From: Periplaneta americana
Taxonomy: Eukaryota > Arthropoda > Insecta > Blattodea > Blattidae
Length of the DNA: 64,000 nucleotides
Assembly (NCBI RefSeq): GCF_040183065.1
Contig: NC_091120.1
Coordinates: 176,478,988 to 176,542,987, forward strand
Direction: 5' to 3'
In this document: piece after piece, positions 61,686 to 64,000 of the stretch
How the letters are laid out: the number at the start of each line of letters is the position of its first letter
Position numbering within the stretch: the first letter of the stretch is position 1
The notes under the pieces: generated by a model
The model's database searches: none
Told to the model about the DNA's origin: nothing
Seen by the model: only the letters and a program-made list of their open reading frames with translations
Program-made: the position numbers and the translations under genes

Positions 61686-64000
61686 TAAGACCAATACCTC
61701 ACGGAGAAAATTTACCTGTTCCCATTCCACCTTCTACATACCAAGAAGAATCGGAATCTGACATAACGTCATCTGATGATGTGCAGCCCTCTACACCAAG
61801 GGATGACGTCTACATCCCAGATGAAGAGAGAGAGAGAAGAAAAGCCACATTTAATAACATAGGTAGAACTCAATGGTTGGTATACGTGATTTGTACTTAA
61901 CTAAACAGCTGACTGAGCTTCTAGGATCTCGTCTTCAGGAATGGAAGGTGCTGGATAAAGATGCTAATGTTTCAGTATTTAGAAACATAAATAAGGATCT
62001 ACCATTTTTCATAGTTACAGGTTCTGGAGTTTGTGCATGCAGCGATGTAAATGGACAGATTAAAACTAGGTATTACACATAATGCTGAAGAGCGGCGCTT
62101 ATTTATAGATGCTTCTAAAATTAGTCTGAAAGCCATTTTGTTACACAATTGCAATAAACTTCCCTCCATATCTGTAGCATACAGCGCAGCAATGAAAGAA
62201 ACATACAGTACAAAAACATGTGTCGTATTCTTGAAGCCATTAAAATATGAAAACCATTGTTGGCATATTTGCGGGATCTTAAAGTCTTCTACATGGAATG
62301 CAGAGTGGATTCACTAAATATCCTTTTTCCTGTGCCTTTGGGACAGCCGAGATACTCAACATCACTATACAGTCAAGGAATGGCCAAGAAGAGAAGATTT
62401 CACTCCTGGAAAACATAATGTAAAATTTAAACCTTTAGTGGACCCACAAAAAATATATCTCCATCCTTTACACATTAAATTAGGGCTCATGAAGAACTTT
62501 ATGAAAGATATGGACACAACAGGCGAAGGTCTGAAATATCTAAGAAGAATATTCCCTAGTTTGAGTGATACAAAATTAAAAGAAGGAATATTCATTGGAC
62601 CTCAGATTAAAAAAGTGATGGGTGACCAATTTTTTTTAGAAAAATTAACTCCAAACGAAAGTGCAGCATGGGACTCATTTAAAAATGTTGTGAATGGGTC
62701 CGTCGGCAACAAGAAGGAAGAAAATCATGACGAACTAATTCAGAATCTTTTTCAAAATTATAAGAATTTTGGATGCAGGATGTCTGCCAAATTCACTTCC
62801 TGCATTCTCATTTAGATTTCTTTCCTAAAAACTTGGGTGCAATTAGTAACAAACAAAGGGAACGCTTTCACCAAGACATTTTACAGATGGAACAGCGTTA
62901 TGAAGGGAGATAGGATCCAGGGGCTGCTTTCGAAGAGGGGCTGCGGAGCTGCAGCACCCCCAGACATTTGTGGCTCTTGTCTCGTTTTATGTTGTGAATT
63001 ACATTTATTATACAGTCTCTATTTAGCGGGTCGATTTTTTTTTTTTTTAATTTCGCTCTCAATAATATGCACGCAATCGTTAGTGAAGTCACTTCCTCCC
63101 CTGGTGCTGCCAGAGCGAAACCAGAGACAAGGACTATAGGGTGAAGCCATTTCCTCCCCTGCAGCTGCCAGTCTCGTCTCGGATGCTTTGCGCTTTAGTT
63201 TTACCCCTTCACCCTGCTGCCCCTTGCCGTGATTCCAGATTTTCCAGGCGCTGCAAAATTTGCAGCAGTTTGTCAGTAGCGCGCAGTTTTAAATACATTT
63301 TCTTTAATGTTGTGAGTATAACAAGTGCAACAATGTTTAATTCTGTACAATATTTACAGTCTATTCAGTTCAGTACCTTAACAATTCAGGAGAAATGTGA
63401 AATGAAGTGCCCATCATAATGGAAAGAGCCGCTAAACAAAATACGAAGGCTCGCATATTTTTTCATAATTTACCCAGTATCCCTGCTTTCTTCTGTCGAT
63501 CTCCACACAGTCTGTATTAGATTAATGTGTTTCAAAGATAATTCCATCAGCTGGGGCAACAAGATGGATTTAAAATAAGAACAGTAAATGTTATTCATGA
63601 GAATAAGTAGGCATTGCTAGAATGTTTTCAAACCATAATGGAATCTGAAACATCTAACATCACAATAAATGAGGCAAGCGCCCTGGTCCGTACTCTTGAA
63701 TATCCTGAATTCAATTTCTGGCTCAGTTATTTTTTTCATTTATTGATGTATCATGTATATATAACCAACTACAACATCGCCAGTTAGATATTTCTAAGGT
63801 TCAAATCTTCATATAAAAAATTAAATTATGGTTTATTTAACGACACTCGCAACTGCAGGGGTTATATCAGCGTCGCCGGTGTGCCGAAATTTTGTCCGCA
63901 GGATTATTTTAAATGCCAGTAAATCTACTGGCATGAGCCTGTCTCATTTAAACACAATTTACCCACGAGCCGCCACTGATAGGATTCATCTATGATGAGT
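61686..64000 (+). pseudogene. Unclassified arthropod repeat protein, broken and split by a hAT insertion
   Basis: Frames in order: IRPIPHGENLPVPIPPSTY, IPDEERERRKATFNN, LTKQLTELLGSRLQEW, RRLFIDASKISLKAILLH, YENHCWHICG, LVDPQKIYLHPLHIKLGLMK, RRIFPSLSDTKLKEG, FIGPQIKKVMGDQ, AWDSFKNVV, then LGAISNKQGERF in another frame, HQDILQMEQRYEG at 62873-62909. I know this domain order from many uncharacterised repeat-encoded proteins of arthropods; its transposon class is unknown to me. Several frameshifts. Coding resumes after 63978 and leaves the window. Confidence 0.6.
62918..63978 (+). mobile_element. hAT element, 1061 bp, with ZMYM-type remnant and 8-bp target duplication
   Basis: It starts CAGGGGCTGCTTTCG and ends GAGCCGCCACTG. 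ATAGGATC (62910-62917) and ATAGGATT (63979-63986) agree at 7 of 8. Inside, 63420-63760 encodes ARIFFHNLPSIPAFFCRSP, TVNVIHENK, ITINEASALVRTLEYPEF, like hAT-derived ZMYM1-type proteins. The repeat at 63830-63950 (TCAGCGTCGCCGGTGTGCCG) is a common insect repeat. Confidence 0.75.

Overview
This is insect nuclear DNA: AT-rich, full of microsatellites, and split by transposons. The RTE-type retrotransposon protein, the tRNA-derived SINEs and the DUF4817/mariner and hAT remnants resemble what I know from cockroach (Blattodea) genomes, most of all Periplaneta americana. That species call is an inference from family resemblance.

The one host gene I can assemble is a secreted acid (gastric/lysosomal-type, lipase 3-like) lipase on the minus strand. 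Eight exons, all with GT-AG borders and matching phases, join into a complete 402-residue protein: signal peptide, HGL oxyanion loop, GHSMG elbow, and catalytic Ser173, Asp347 and His378. The gene runs from 54587 (ATG) to 14041 (stop), about 40.5 kb with only 1209 coding bases. A TATA box lies just upstream of the ATG.

Almost everything else is mobile or repetitive. 1-14 kb (downstream of the gene): retroposon 3' ends, a 2.08-kb hAT element with an exact 8-bp target duplication, a 33-bp minisatellite and a 152-172 bp tandem array ending close to the lipase stop codon. 14-21.5 kb (intron 7): a Jockey/CR1-like reverse transcriptase split by an RTE copy, and a 1.1-kb tandem array. 21.7-25.2 kb (intron 6): a second RTE copy and TA-flanked nested elements. 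25.3-32.7 kb (intron 5): several inverted-repeat elements and an apparently intact hAT transposase gene inside a related hAT. 32.8-36.5 kb (intron 4): a fold-back element, a 60-bp minisatellite and a TA-flanked element. 36.8-42.6 kb (intron 3): CR1-like tails including a 600-bp (CTAT)n tract. 42.8-49.2 kb (intron 2): a composite repeat with two datable insertions, a pogo-like element and a DUF4817 element with 92-bp inverted repeats. 49.4-54.5 kb (intron 1): several hAT and mariner elements. 54.6-64 kb (upstream): hAT and mariner pseudogenes, two SINEs and an unclassified arthropod repeat protein split by a hAT insertion.

No rRNA, functional tRNA, CRISPR or second host gene was found. The most notable items are the intact nested hAT, the in-window empty/filled site comparison, and the way a working gene appears to keep its splice sites with insertions 10-80 bp from several exons.
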